Positions 1 to 10,800 of a stretch of 23,805 bases of DNA are shown here, in pieces (within the stretch, counting starts at the first letter, position 1; each line of letters opens with the position of its first letter). The stretch lies in contig WELB01000361.1 in assembly GCA_009602725.1 (NCBI GenBank), forward strand, positions 3,585-27,389. Reading direction: 5' to 3'. Source of the DNA: Spirogloea muscicola. Its lineage: Eukaryota > Streptophyta > Zygnematophyceae > Spirogloeales > Spirogloeaceae. The position numbers and the translations under genes are program-made. Under the pieces are notes generated by a model. The model was given only the letters and a program-made list of their open reading frames with translations, was not told where the DNA came from and searched no databases.

Positions 1-1
1 C

Positions 2-3000
2 CGCCGCCGCCGCCGCAATTCACGCTGCGCCGCCCGCGCAGCCCAGCTTTCGCGCGACCTGCTGGAGGAGCGGCTGGCTCGCGCGCGCCCGCCGGCGGTC
101 GCCGGCTGCGCCGGGTACTCCGAGTACCGCGGCACGCCGGCCTTCCGCCAGGTGTGCCGCCGCTGCTGCCAGCCCTTGAGGTTTTCAATATACCAGTACA
201 GGATCGAATCTTGAATGCTGCACTCTGATGGCTTTTCTCCACTGCGCAGGCTGTGGACGCATTCATGACCAAGGCTCTGGGTTTAGGGTTTAGGGTTTAG
301 GGTTTAGGATTTAGGGTTCAGGGGTCAAGGGTTCAGGGGTTTAGGGTTTGATTTCGTCACACTAGCAGTATACGATCCATTCTTGGATGCTGAGCTCTGA
401 GGACCTTTCTCCACTGCGCAGGCTGTGGCCGCCTTCATGACCACGGCGCTGGGCACGGCGGCGCCGCTGGACGCCGGCGACCTCGTCTGCGTGGCCGGCG
501 CGAGCGCCGCCTTGGAGCTCCTGGCGATGGCCGTCGCCGATCCCGGCGATGGGTTCATCGTTCCAGCGCCGTACTATCCTGGGTACTGCTCTTAACATTA
601 GACCATTTATCCTAAATGCAAGATGATGGAGCTTTTGCTCAAGCTTACCAGTAAAATCTTTATCAACATCATAGCATAAGTTAAGGGTAACATGAAAGCA
701 AGTCCTCGCATTCTATGCATATCCTGTGCATCTGATATAGCGTGAACTTCTGAATAGGCGCTTAAGGATAGTGAAGCCTTGAAAATAGCATGATGTACCA
801 AATGGAAAATGCGTACTGACCTTTTGGAAGGACCGCAAGCAAAAACCATGTCTCCTAGTTGGCTACAAGTTGAATGAAGTTGTACTATTATGGGTACTGC
901 TCTTACTGTAGATCATTCACTCTGAATGCAATATGATGGAGCTTTTGCTCAAGCCAGGTATTAGTTGCTGATGCTTTTCATTTGTTGCAGCAGCTTCGCA
1001 GTGGACCTGGGAAGCCGGTCGGGCGTGGAGCTGCTGATGGCGGCGTCAGAAGCGGCCGACGGGTTCGCGGTGCGGCGGCCGGCGCTGGAGGCGGCGCTGG
1101 CTGCCGCAGCGGCGTGCGGAGTGGCGGCGCGGGCCGTCCTCTGGAGCTCGCCGTCCAACCCACTGGGCACCACGATCCCCGCCGACACCGTCGCCATGGT
1201 CATCGCCTTCTGCCGGCAAGCCATCGCCCCACTCCATGACCGCTGCCGCAGTGGCGACGTCTTGGCCAGATCTGCCGTTGGTCTTGGCGGACACCTCGGC
1301 AGCTGCTGACCGCGCTCTGGCCATCGCCAGCTACCGCTGTGGTAACTGACGAGGACCAGCGGAGGGTCTTCGCTACCGCCGGTAACTCAGGGACCACGAC
1401 CTGCACTTCATCTCGGACGAGGTATACGCTGCATCCACATTCGCACCGCCAGCGTTCGTATCGGCGCTGGACGTCGCTGAGCCGCGCGATGCGCACCGCG
1501 TCCACGTCGTGTACGGCCTTGCTAAGGTACATGTGATCAGGCTCAAAGTGACTGAGATTTCCACACAATGAATATAGGAAGGAATTTTGTTCTTCTCTAC
1601 TGTAGAAGAGCTAACAGGAATTATGTCAGCAAATTTGGTTTTGAATAACCTTCAATCCAAGCCCTGAAGTAAAGCCCAAGTCCTTGTTCACCTAAATTGT
1701 GAGCAGATAGCTTGAGCTGGAGGAAGCACATGGCAACAAGTAAGTTACTTAACCAAGGTGCTCACTTGCGGTGGCAGGACCTGGGTGTTCCAGGCTTTCG
1801 TGTGGGCGTCGTGCACACGCGCCACAGTGGTGTGCAGGCCATGCTCGCCAGGCTGGCCCGCTTTCACTCGCCGTCGTCACACACACAGGCGGCGCTCTTG
1901 GAGGTCCTGACGGACGCCCACTTCGTGTGCAGCTACTTCAAGGTATGTTAATTCATCCTTGACTGTAAGGGAACCTCCTCACAACAGCACTCGTGCCTGG
2001 ACAGCTGGTTGTCAACACATTTTGCTTGTGCTTAGCAATATCAGAGCGTGACGTGCAGAGTTCGGGTCTAGGTATTTGGCTGGGAATAGACTTGAGGCTG
2101 CGGCGTCGCGGCAACTGACCTAGGCAAAGATGACCTCATGGTTATTGGCTTGGGAGCGCAAAGCCTCAGCTTGCAGTCTGCACTTTGCAAGCCTGGGTAC
2201 AGCCGTCAATGTGATGCTCTACTTACCACTTATGAGATGCGGCCAGGTCTCATGTTAGGCTTTTATAATGTTACTTTTATATTAAAAGGTTCATCAGTCA
2301 GATTACTTAGAGTAAGAGTCTCGCTGTTTAGGGTTTGGGTTAGGGGCTACTGCCGCTTGTGCACCAAGTCCGGAGTCACAAGCATAGAGTCCTCAGAAGA
2401 ATCTCTGATAAGTTGCCAAAAGCCTGAGCTGCTGGCTGGCATTAGGTAGACCAAACCCAAAACAATGTAGATCATTTAGAGACATCGCCTGCCCTTTCAA
2501 GCTCGCAATGACATGCAGTCAGCTCCCATGGTATATGCTACCTACAGGGTCAGACAACAGTATAAATGTCAAGTAAGATGAGATGTGTAGTCCTGTACAC
2601 ATGTAGTAGCTAGACCTCTCCTGAACTTCCTTCATAGAGTGGCGGGTCCCACCACGTCTCAAGCATTCGCATCGTATGATTCTGACTTTGTTGGATGCTC
2701 TGCTGCCATGAGAAGAAGAAAGTGCCAGATGCTCTGCCTGCATTGCAGTAATAGGAGTCTAGAATGGGACTCTACAATGCAGTTTGGCATCTAGGGGTGA
2801 CTTTGGACTTGAGCTTCTGTTTGTCCCAAATCTTGAGATGCTACTTCTACTAGATTTCATTGATGATCCTGATCAAGCAGCAGAGTGCTGTCTCGCCTAC
2901 TTCTTTCAGAGGCTGAACTTAATCTCCTGCAAATTTTACTTTGCTAAGATTATTCTATATACTTATTTTATAGATCTAATCTCAATGTGCAGGAGAACCG

Positions 3001-3325
3001 GCGGCGGCTGCGTGAGCGGCGAGCAGTCGTGGAGCACAGCTTGACGCTGGCCGGTGCCCACTATCTGCCAGGCAATGCCGGCCTCTTCGTATGGGCCAAC
3101 CTCGCAGCACTGTGGCCGGCAGCCGGCAATGAGGCGGAGCTCTTCCAGGCGCTCCTTCTGGGCGCCGGTGTCAACGTGACACCCGGTGGCAGCGCCGGCT
3201 GTGCCGAATCCTTCTGGTTCCGCATCTGCTTCGCTGCGGCTGGCGACGAGGAGCTTGCTGAGGGCCTCCGGCGGCTCCTGGAGTTTGGCACTCGCCACCA
3301 AAGTAAGGATATTGCCTTCGTATAG
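2..3325 (+). CDS. ACC synthase-like PLP aminotransferase, 5' end off the window
   Basis: Fold-type I PLP enzyme of the 1-aminocyclopropane-1-carboxylate synthase family; true ACC synthases convert S-adenosylmethionine to the ethylene precursor. Exons: 2-151, 422-582, 994-1215, 1391-1526, 1778-1942, 2993-3325 (TAG 3323-3325); all phases agree (0,2,2,0,0). Family landmarks in order: [11 protein letters not shown], the [13 protein letters not shown] substrate/tyrosine block, [33 protein letters not shown] (PLP Asn), [10 protein letters not shown] (PLP Asp and Tyr), [16 protein letters not shown] with the Schiff-base Lys at the end of exon 4 and the phosphate Arg, [10 protein letters not shown], and WFRICFAA (carboxylate Arg). 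The visible 388 codons compare with about 440-490 residues for the family, so roughly 50 or more N-terminal residues lie upstream. GLAK replaces the usual SLSK around the lysine. Intron 3 starts with GC. The family is certain; true ACC synthase versus an ACS-like aminotransferase is not resolved. Confidence 0.9.
197..280 (+). repeat. Decoy copy of the exon 2 acceptor region
   Basis: Inside intron 1 of the ACS-like gene, positions about 197-280 repeat positions about 366-452 with scattered mismatches. The copied block includes the branch/polypyrimidine region, the same CTCCACTGCGCAG acceptor (AG at 248-249) and about 31 bases of exon 2. If this acceptor were used, the frame would read about a dozen exon-2-like residues and then stop at a TAG inside the adjoining TTTAGGG tract. 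The second copy (acceptor AG at 420-421) continues into the conserved protein and is taken as the real one. Confidence 0.85.
279..349 (+). repeat. Interstitial telomere-like TTTAGGG tract
   Basis: Several exact tandem TTTAGGG units run from about 279 to 305, followed by degenerate units (TTCAGGG, TCAAGGG) to about 349. The tract sits exactly at the junction between the decoy copy of the exon 2 acceptor and the upstream end of the second copy, within intron 1. TTTAGGG is the common plant telomere repeat. The position at a duplication junction suggests a repaired break, which is inference. Confidence 0.85.
882..955 (+). repeat. Direct copy of the exon 2 donor region inside intron 2
   Basis: Positions 882-955 repeat 572-653 with substitutions. 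Both begin GTACTAT, carry GGGTACTGCTCTTA and end GATGGAGCTTTTGCTCAAG. The first copy spans the last bases of exon 2 and the functional donor (GT at 583-584); the second lies near the 3' end of the same intron, less than 50 bases before the acceptor at 992-993. Confidence 0.85.
1216..1390 (+). other. GC-AG intron 3 of the ACS-like gene
   Basis: Exon 3 must end within the Arg codon of AFCR and exon 4 starts G|GACCACGACCTG to keep the frame into the conserved FISDEVYAA block. The only boundary giving this phase is CCG|GCAAGC at 1216, a good match to the known GC donor consensus (AG|GCAAGT), paired with CTCAG at 1386-1390. Reading through without splicing reaches a stop at 1307-1309. Confidence 0.75.
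1943..2992 (+). other. Long intron 5 of the ACS-like gene
   Basis: About 1050 bases between GTATGT at 1943 and TGCAG at 2992, the largest intron in the window. It holds a short telomere-like string (TTTAGGGTTTGGGTTAGGG, 2327-2345) and otherwise shows no coding signal or recognisable element. Short frames in it are not supported by any family match. Confidence 0.6.
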
Positions 3326-3708
3326 AAGGCGGTTGCCTAAACCCGTTAGACCTAAATCCGCCATACCAGAGCACAAATGTGCGTGATAAGATCAAGGTCA
3401 CAACCTGTTTCATACCCTGTATACAAAATACATGAAAAGGCATGGAGATAGAGCAATCAATGAGTACCACCAAACTAGATTCATTTACTGACATTTGCCT
3501 GCACAAGGAAGGGAATTAATTAGCATTGCTGTCTTCGTCCGGCCACGTTGTGCTGTGCAACTGACCTGATGGGCAGCATGCTTTGCCTGCCAAACATGCT
3601 TGTCATGCCGTGGAAAACTGGTGCCTCCTTGTTCGCGATGTGGAATTGCTCCTTGAGAACCAATTTGGTTGGAGTAAATGGTAAAGGAACTCCATGAAGT
3701 GGGTCTGA
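3326..3708. other. Convergent spacer between ACS-like and SRR1-like genes
   Basis: Short spacer between two gene 3' ends. It should hold both 3' untranslated regions. I see no clear AATAAA, no repeat and no coding signal; overlapping short frames here are not supported. Confidence 0.5.
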
Positions 3709-6671
3709 TCATCCATCGAAAAAGTGCCAGCTGATACAGCCAAGTACCAATCAAGATGATAGTAAAGACTCACTGCCCTAAACAGCCCAGGAGAGTGGAC
3801 CTTTTCTGGCAACCTAAATGGAGGTGGTGTAAACCATCTTGCACATGCACCTACTTTATGCTATTTAGCATGAATCTCGATGCATTATCTGCGAGAACCT
3901 ACATGAACCTTAAACAGCATCAACAGCAACAATGAACGGCGACAAGCTCGCGCTGCCTTCTTCGCATAGACTCTTAGAAGCCAAGGGTATATACATAGTT
4001 GTAAGAATGAAAACATATGCGTCATCTGGGCGTTGCCGAGAAGTGCTTGATCTTGGCAAGCACCTCAGGTCGTTGAAGGCAGAGATGAGCGGGAAGTTGC
4101 CATCCTGCACGGGGTGCTCATGTGTGGAGCTCTGGGCCAGCTAGGCCACGTCCAATACGGCAAAATGTCAGCTCCTCCTATAGCAATTCGATTTCACACT
4201 TCAGGCTAAAACCTAAAGGACAGCCTGCAGAGGGACAAGCATTATAGATTCTCAAGGTCACTAAAGGCAAGGCTCAGACCTAGTGGCTACATCGTCTCAT
4301 TGCATCTTCCTGTCATCCACTCTGCTCACTAATAACTTAGGGTCTTTGGGTCTAGGATAAAGTTAACGAGACTCTGTTGGTAGGTGGTGTGATTATGAAG
4401 GAATACCTTGAGCAGGAGGTCAGGCCTTGCGGTGTTCGGGCACGGCACAGCAGACCACCTGCACGCAAGTAGGATTCCAGGAGTGACTGGTCAGTGACAA
4501 CTAAACGGCCTGCAGAGAGTGCTGCTAAGAATGATGCCAAGCACCAGCACAATTATGTCCAGCATGCTTAAATGCATAACCGATCACTTAAATGTATGGG
4601 TTCTCAATTTCAGGCGGTGGACCCTTAATTGAGAGCTTAGTGCTACAGGAATTCAATGACAGTGCCAAAATGAGATTGGAAGTGTGCATAGAGGGGGAAT
4701 GGAAGCGCTTGCCTCAAATGGTAGTGCCCAAAGCTGTTGCCCAAAATGGCCACCTGACCGAGCAGGCCACTTCCGGCATTGGCTAACAGCACCTGAATGG
4801 CATTCAATGAGGCACACTCTGATATTAATCAAGCAATTGAAGTCAATTCTAACAGGTCAATCTGGGAGTCAACCTTGGATCTGAAGCTGCTGAAGCAGCC
4901 AGCAGTAGCAGCTGGCAGAGCCTGCGGCTGTCCTAAGTTAGTGGGAAGGTAACAGAGGCCAATCTGGCCGGCACATGGCTAAAGACTGGATAGAGGGTAA
5001 GCATTGCACATTCTCGTACAGCTCGACCTCGCAGTGCGGCATGTAGAAGACGGTCGGGCGCTCGGCACGCCGCAGACCTTCCTGCGGCAAACAGGGCCAG
5101 TCGGTCAGGACCAATCAGTAGGGCTGGGATTTGGCTTACATAAGCCAAAGCCTGGTTGAAAGCTCTAGATCTTGAAACAGGAGGTGAGACACACCAAGAC
5201 ATCAACATGGTAGCAATTTAGCTGGATAATAGGAACAGAAAGTCATTTAGGCAGAGATGGGAGAGAGTTAGGGCTTAGATCTACTGTAAAGTACGGAAGC
5301 TCAGAACCTAATGCATCCTCAACGTGAGCTGCTGACCATGACTGCCGCGCATCTTGTTGAGGCTCAAGACGACCCACCTCGTTGTGGGGCAGGCACTCAC
5401 AACCGAGACACTGCATTGCCGTCCGCTCAAGCGCCGTCAGGACTGGATCGTAGACCCACACCGGCAACGCTGCCTGCCGAGCACGTGCAACAGCGAAGCA
5501 AGCTCCGCCTGTTAGACGCGCCTAAACCAAGTCAATCAGAGCACGACTGCTTCTCTTGGCTTGCAAGAGCATCTTTGTGGGGCGACTGTGGACGCTATAG
5601 AAGGTGGCCAGCTTGAGCTACTGGTGGCCTGAGCATGAAGTCTTGATCACAATCTTAATCTCAGTCTTATTCACAGTCTTAATCACAATGACAACTACTT
5701 CACGGTGTAGACATTTGCAGGTACTGAGATAATACACCATTAGAATTTAGGCTTCTGGGCAGCTCCTTGGAGACCTGCAGCTGCTTGGCGAGGAGCCCAG
5801 CGAGCCCGAGCTGGCAGCGCGCCACCTCCGAATGCTCCAGGCTTCCAATGCCGTACACAACCAAGTCCATAGAGGCGGCCCTTCCGCCAACTGGCGGCGG
5901 GCCAGCCGCATCAGCCTGGGAGACATCACCCTCGGCAAAGCGAGCTCCAGACGTGGCCTCGTTGCCAGCCCCATCAAAATCTGCAGGCGGGACTTTCAGC
6001 CGGCCTGCAATGTCTAAGTTCGCCACTTGGTCTGCGATCACGCTCAACAAGAAGGCGACCCAAATGAGGGCCAGCTGTGGTCGGCTACCAACGACTCTAT
6101 CCTCGTCCTTTGGGTATTGTGTCTCAGCATATAAGGTGTCTATCACAATTTACAAATGTCTTTATAGCTGCTCAGAATGTGGGGGTTTGGGGGTTTGGGT
6201 CCACCTCGGAAGCTCTGGAAGAAGGCCGACGCCTCCACCTTGCGCCTGCGCACGCCGAACGCCGCCAAAGGCAACGGCGAGACGGTCAGTGTATTGGGTT
6301 TCCGGCCAATCACATAGGCCCTCCCACTATGGCGGCCATCGCTGGCGCCACTGAAATCATCAACGATTAGAGCGCCGGCTTGCAGTGATGGCAGGAAGCC
6401 GGCCTTGCCGCCGTTCGGGCCCTAATTAGAGCTACTTAATTGATGCTAATTGAAGAATTGTTCCCCACCTGGCAACGCCGAGCTTCTCCAGCAGCCGCGC
6501 CTGCGCCTCCGGGCCGTCGTCGGGACCGCGGCCGTCACTGGGAACGGCCTCCGAGCCGCCGGCAGCGCCGCAGTATTTCTGACGTTGGGTCCTCGCGCCG
6601 CCGCCGCCGCCGCGGCCAGTTCTGCCGTTCCGCCTGCGCACGACGATCCAGTCGCCGGCTGGCGGCGCCAT
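3709..6671 (-). CDS. SRR1: SRR1-like protein (light signalling / circadian clock family)
   Basis: Homologue of plant SRR1 (SENSITIVITY TO RED LIGHT REDUCED 1), needed in Arabidopsis for phytochrome B signalling and normal clock output; biochemical activity unknown. Nine exons on the minus strand: 6671-6469, 6245-6205, 5980-5775 (or from 6004), 5473-5378, 5081-5010, 4792-4713, 4458-4407, 4104-4064, 3730-3709, all phase-consistent. Product about 270 or 278 residues, against about 275 for the Arabidopsis protein. Landmarks in order: N-terminal GDWIVVRRR, ASAFFQSFR, MDLVVYGIGSLEHSEVARCQ, VYDPVLTALE, ERPTVFYMPHCEVELYEN, VAILGNSFGHY, and AFNDLSWHFF at the C-terminus, the last finished by a 22-base exon. 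ATG at 6671 is chosen because the GDWIVVRRR block follows directly. The intron after 4713 uses a GC donor. The 3' end converges on the ACS-like gene, 383 bases apart. Confidence 0.9.
4459..4712 (-). other. GC-AG intron in the SRR1-like gene
   Basis: On the minus strand the exon coding VAILGNSFGHYHL ends TTGAG|GCAAGC (donor GC at 4712-4711) and the next begins after CGTGCAG at 4459. Phase 2 at the donor matches the next two exons, giving DLLLK then DGNFPLISAFND. The nearest downstream GT gives a frame that stops in the next exon. Confidence 0.65.
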
Positions 6672-7816
6672 GCCGCCGTCCTGCGATGGCTATGAGAATG
6701 GCATGAGGTTTGCAGAAGAATGGCTCATCCGTTCTCCTGGGCTGGCCGATCACAGCCATCGCCCTCTATTGGAAGAGTCTCTGTCTCTATTAAGAAGAGG
6801 AGCTTCCTACACTAATGATAAACAGAGTTGGTGTGCTCTTAGAGCTCACACCCATTCAACATACAAGAAAGATTGTGTAGTTACACTTCCTACAGCTCAC
6901 GTCCTATGGAAGAGTTGAGCATCTCCAGCACATTCCTCTGACCTGCTTGCTGTGGCATAAGACACTCCTATCCGTGGTGTGGAGCAGCTTGTCTCTCATG
7001 CACAGTTCAGGGACCTGCTATTGTCAACGTCCACTGTTCAGCATAGACGCTACTAGAATTGAGCGTTAGGTTTGTCATGTGATGCACAATAAAGCCACGC
7101 CGTACGGCCATGCTGGAGAAGACATTGCAACGTCTGAGATATTTCTATGGACTTGGACAGAGACTTGGGAGGCAGTGGTAACCAACTTCTTCATGCCCAG
7201 AGGACCCCTTACAGTCTGTGAAGGTCTTCGACACTATCACTGATTGAATACGAGGTAAATGCAAAATGGTGCCAACATGTTACATGTGAAGCAGCTCTTT
7301 CGTAAGGGGCGGAGGGCTGTTAAAAGCTAGCCCCCAGAAGGTTGAACAAGGGGCCATGATGAGTTGGACAGTCGCCCCTTTCGAGGGCGGTCAAGGATGC
7401 CATTTGGGCTGCCTCTTTTGTTATACAAGTAAGACTGTAGTCTCCTGTTTTTCCAAGTTTCAGGCCACAATTCATGGCATGAATAAATTTACCTCGTGTA
7501 AAGAATCGCCTACTCTTGCTAGCACGGGTAGCAAAACTGCACAAACCCACTGGCACTCGCCATTGGTTTGGCTTCATCTGTCTTCTGTAGTCAGGAACAT
7601 TCACTGTTCCTGTCAGAGTCATCCTTGATATCGGATTTTTTGTATTGTAATCTGAATCACTAACATGACTGGCCTGCCAGTCAACCAACCTGTAGAATGG
7701 AGAAATGGGAGGAAGTAACAAGGGCTGTACTGAAGAGCGTGGTGACTGCTGGCAAATGATTTCATCATTGTAGAAGGGACTCTAAAAGTGGGGGAGCGTG
7801 GAAGTTAAGCTAAGTT
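6672..7816. other. Spacer between the SRR1-like 5' end and the subtilase 3' end
   Basis: This stretch should contain the SRR1-like promoter and the subtilase 3' untranslated region. It holds one hairpin repeat at 6739-6777 and an open minus-strand frame of 133 codons at 7320-7721 that I do not recognise. The frame has no family motif and no splice partners I could join, so it may be chance. No TATA box can be assigned with confidence. Confidence 0.5.
6739..6777 (+). repeat. Hairpin repeat copy (GGGCTGGC ... CAGCC)
   Basis: Reads GGGCTGGCCGATCACAGCC followed by ATCGCCCTCTATTGGAAGAG. It matches the same short module found many times between 19 and 23.4 kb, and lies about 70 bases upstream of the SRR1-like start codon. 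Confidence 0.7.
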
Positions 7817-10800
7817 TTACACAATTCCGATGACAATAGCGCTGCGCACGTTTCGTATCCCGTCGCTCCACATTAGAGATCCGTATGTGAAACTATCGTT
7901 CGTGCTCCAGCCCGCCGGCGTGAAGGTGACACGGAACCTCGCCGTCTTCCTCTTCCTGCTGAACTGGATCACTTTGGGGTTGACCTTAACCGTAACCCCC
8001 GGTGGATTGACTACTGTGACAGAGTATAGCGAATTCCTATCGCCCACATTGGTTACGACGCGAGTGACGCGAGTGGGGGCCGAGAGGTGCGATATTTGAA
8101 AAGTGGGATAATTAAGATCTGCAATCCTGGTGCCGGGCGATGGGCAGCCCATGGAGAAGTACGAGCTGATGAGATGGGTTGGGTAGCCATAGCTGCACAA
8201 GAAGGCGATGTAGTCGAGCTCTCCTGCGTCGTAGACGAGCCCCGGATTCGCGGCCTTGTCGGCGTCAATGTGGCCCGCGCCCATCTGAAGGGGGCTTGCG
8301 GGCTTTCCGTCTGCCACGCCAACGATACGTTGGCCTGTGTTGTCCAGAACCGTCGCTGCGAGAATGTATCCACACCTTAGTGAGCTTTAGCAGTGTGAGA
8401 TCATCAAGACACACCCAATGCGAGGTAAGGTGGTGATAGACTGAATAGTCAGATTAGCTGCACTGATGGATAATTGAATTTAATAATGATAAAATGGATA
8501 ATGACTGCACCACCCTCCACCTATGGAAGACCTTCTGGCAGAATAGGACCAGCAGAAATTACATCACTTGGAAGTGTAATCTCATACCAGTTGTCATGAT
8601 TGCAGATTTCAAAGCTGCAGGGCTCCAAGTGGGGTGCATGGACTTGAGCAGCGCAAGAACACCAGAGACATGCGGCGTGGCCATGGAGGTCCCGGACATG
8701 ATCTTGAACTGCGTCCCTTGGCCGAAGCCAGATGCAAGTATGCTCACCCCTGGAGCCACTATGTCTGGCTGTGGACATGCAACCAAACGAATGAGTAAGA
8801 ATACAATTAGAAGCTGCAACAAGACAGACATTAATTTACGTAGGCTTAGATTCTCTAGGAAGCTGGTAAGGGATGGTCAGATGCAGGCCTTGCTTCAAGC
8901 AGCACCTTGAGCAGGTCGTCTGTAAGTGAACTTGGGCCTGCGGCGGAGAAGTCAGCAATCTGAGGGCTCCTCTGTCCAAGTCTCTGCTCTGTTGCAGTTA
9001 TGTAGGCTGTAGGGTTTCTGGAAGAACAAGCAACACATGCAGCAATCTCTCCAAATTAGCTTTATTGTCTATTTCAGCCATAAGGGTGTTCCGGTAATTC
9101 TTTAATTCCTGTAACACCTTGGATATATCAAGCCGTTAGCTTTTCATAGGACCAGGCAAGGAGAAGCAACGAGCATTACAGACGACAACTGATGCGGCTG
9201 TTGTCGGCAAAAGGTTAAGGCTGGCCTGGCCTGAAGGCTGGCCTACAGAGATCTGTATCACTGACGAAGAAAATGTATTATTGACATCATCTAGCAACAA
9301 TGTTTATGGATTAGTGCTAACCTGCTGGACAAGATGTACTGTATGATCCTCCTCCCAGCTGTGACGCCGACGTGCGTGGATGGAATCGGCTTAAGGTCAG
9401 CGAGCCCGCTCTCTGAGCCGTTAAAGTCCTCGCGCAAGATCGTGCCGACGCCCCCAGCGGCCTGCACGATCGCAGCCTTCTCCACCCTCCCGTTGACGCC
9501 GCGCGTGCACATCACGATCGTGCCGACTGCCTTGCGAGGATCCAAGGTGCCGTTTAAGCACAAGCTGCCACAGCAAGTATCAAGTAATGAAGGCCGTCAA
9601 GCTTAGTCACTTTCAGCATTCATCTAAGCTCAAAAAGACAAATACGCGCCTATAAATCTTTGTCAGACCAAGTACTTAGGTACAGACCTTGACCTTGCAG
9701 ACTTTGATGCCTATCCTGTTTACGGGACAAAGATGACTACTGAGGGTGTTCTGTAACTGCAAAGTAGTTGTGAGATGAGTTGGCCATGACAGCTCCTCGT
9801 GGCTTAAGCCAAGTCACTTAAGTCCAGCAAATTGAGCAAATCATCCAGCTATGCACAAACCTAACCCTGATACCCTGACATTCTTATTGTACAGGTAGAT
9901 GCAAGTGAATCCAGGTCTGTCAACTACAAATCTAGTATAAATCAGCCGCAAATTGAAAGTAAGGGGTTGCTTTAAGCTAATCTGAACTCACGTACTTTGC
10001 ATCGGCAATTGTTGCTCCCTTAATGGCAATTGAGGACGACTGCACCAGTGGATAAAATTGCTTGGCCGGCAAGGTGCCTCCGGTAAGTGACACGCCCTTC
10101 ACAACAAGGACAACAATTTCATCACCATCTCGATTACAAGCAGCGTACAATGACTTGCACTATCTCAGTCGTGCTTGCATAACAAGCTGTCCTCATAGCT
10201 GGTCACTCTCCAAACAAAGTGGGTTCACGGACTTACAAGGACAGAGACGCCGTTGCCAAGGACGACAGCGTTCTGGAAGGTGCGATCGATGGTGCTTGCT
10301 CCCACTGTGATCAGCCATGGCGCCACGTTGGCGACCGTCCGCGGATCTGGGCCAGCGTTGCCGGCGGCAGCCACAACTGGGATCCGCATCCAAAGCAAGC
10401 CCATCTTAATACTTGCTCTCAGTATGATTAACTCCAAAGATAGGCTTACGCAATGCAAGCAAATATCCATCTACCGTATCTTTGATCTATTGCCTGCTCC
10501 ATTACTAGCCATAAGTTAAGCATCATGTCCAGGCTACAAGGTGCCAAGAATATGATATACCTGGTATGCCTGACAAGACTGCGTTCAAGGCGCCTTCGGC
10601 AATGAAGTCACCAAGAAAAGCTTCATTGCCTCCACTCAGGGACATGGAGATGACGTCCACGCCGTCGCGGATGGCCTGGTCCAGGCCCATGAAGATGTCC
10701 GACGATGCGCAGTTCCCATCGGTGGTCGTCGATGGATCCGGTGCCCAGCAGACCTGCAGGCGATCATTCCAAAGCTTTAATCTGTGCTTCTTTATAGTAG

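Noticed and set aside
152-181. Donor GAG|GTTTTC at 181 for ACS intron 1
   Set aside because: It breaks the phase and adds non-family residues (CRRCCQPL). CAG|GTGTGC at 152 joins FRQ to AVAAFM in frame as in the family.
7320-7721. 133-codon minus-strand frame downstream of the subtilase
   Set aside because: No family motif and no splice context. It probably overlaps the subtilase 3' untranslated region. Kept only as a note in the spacer entry.
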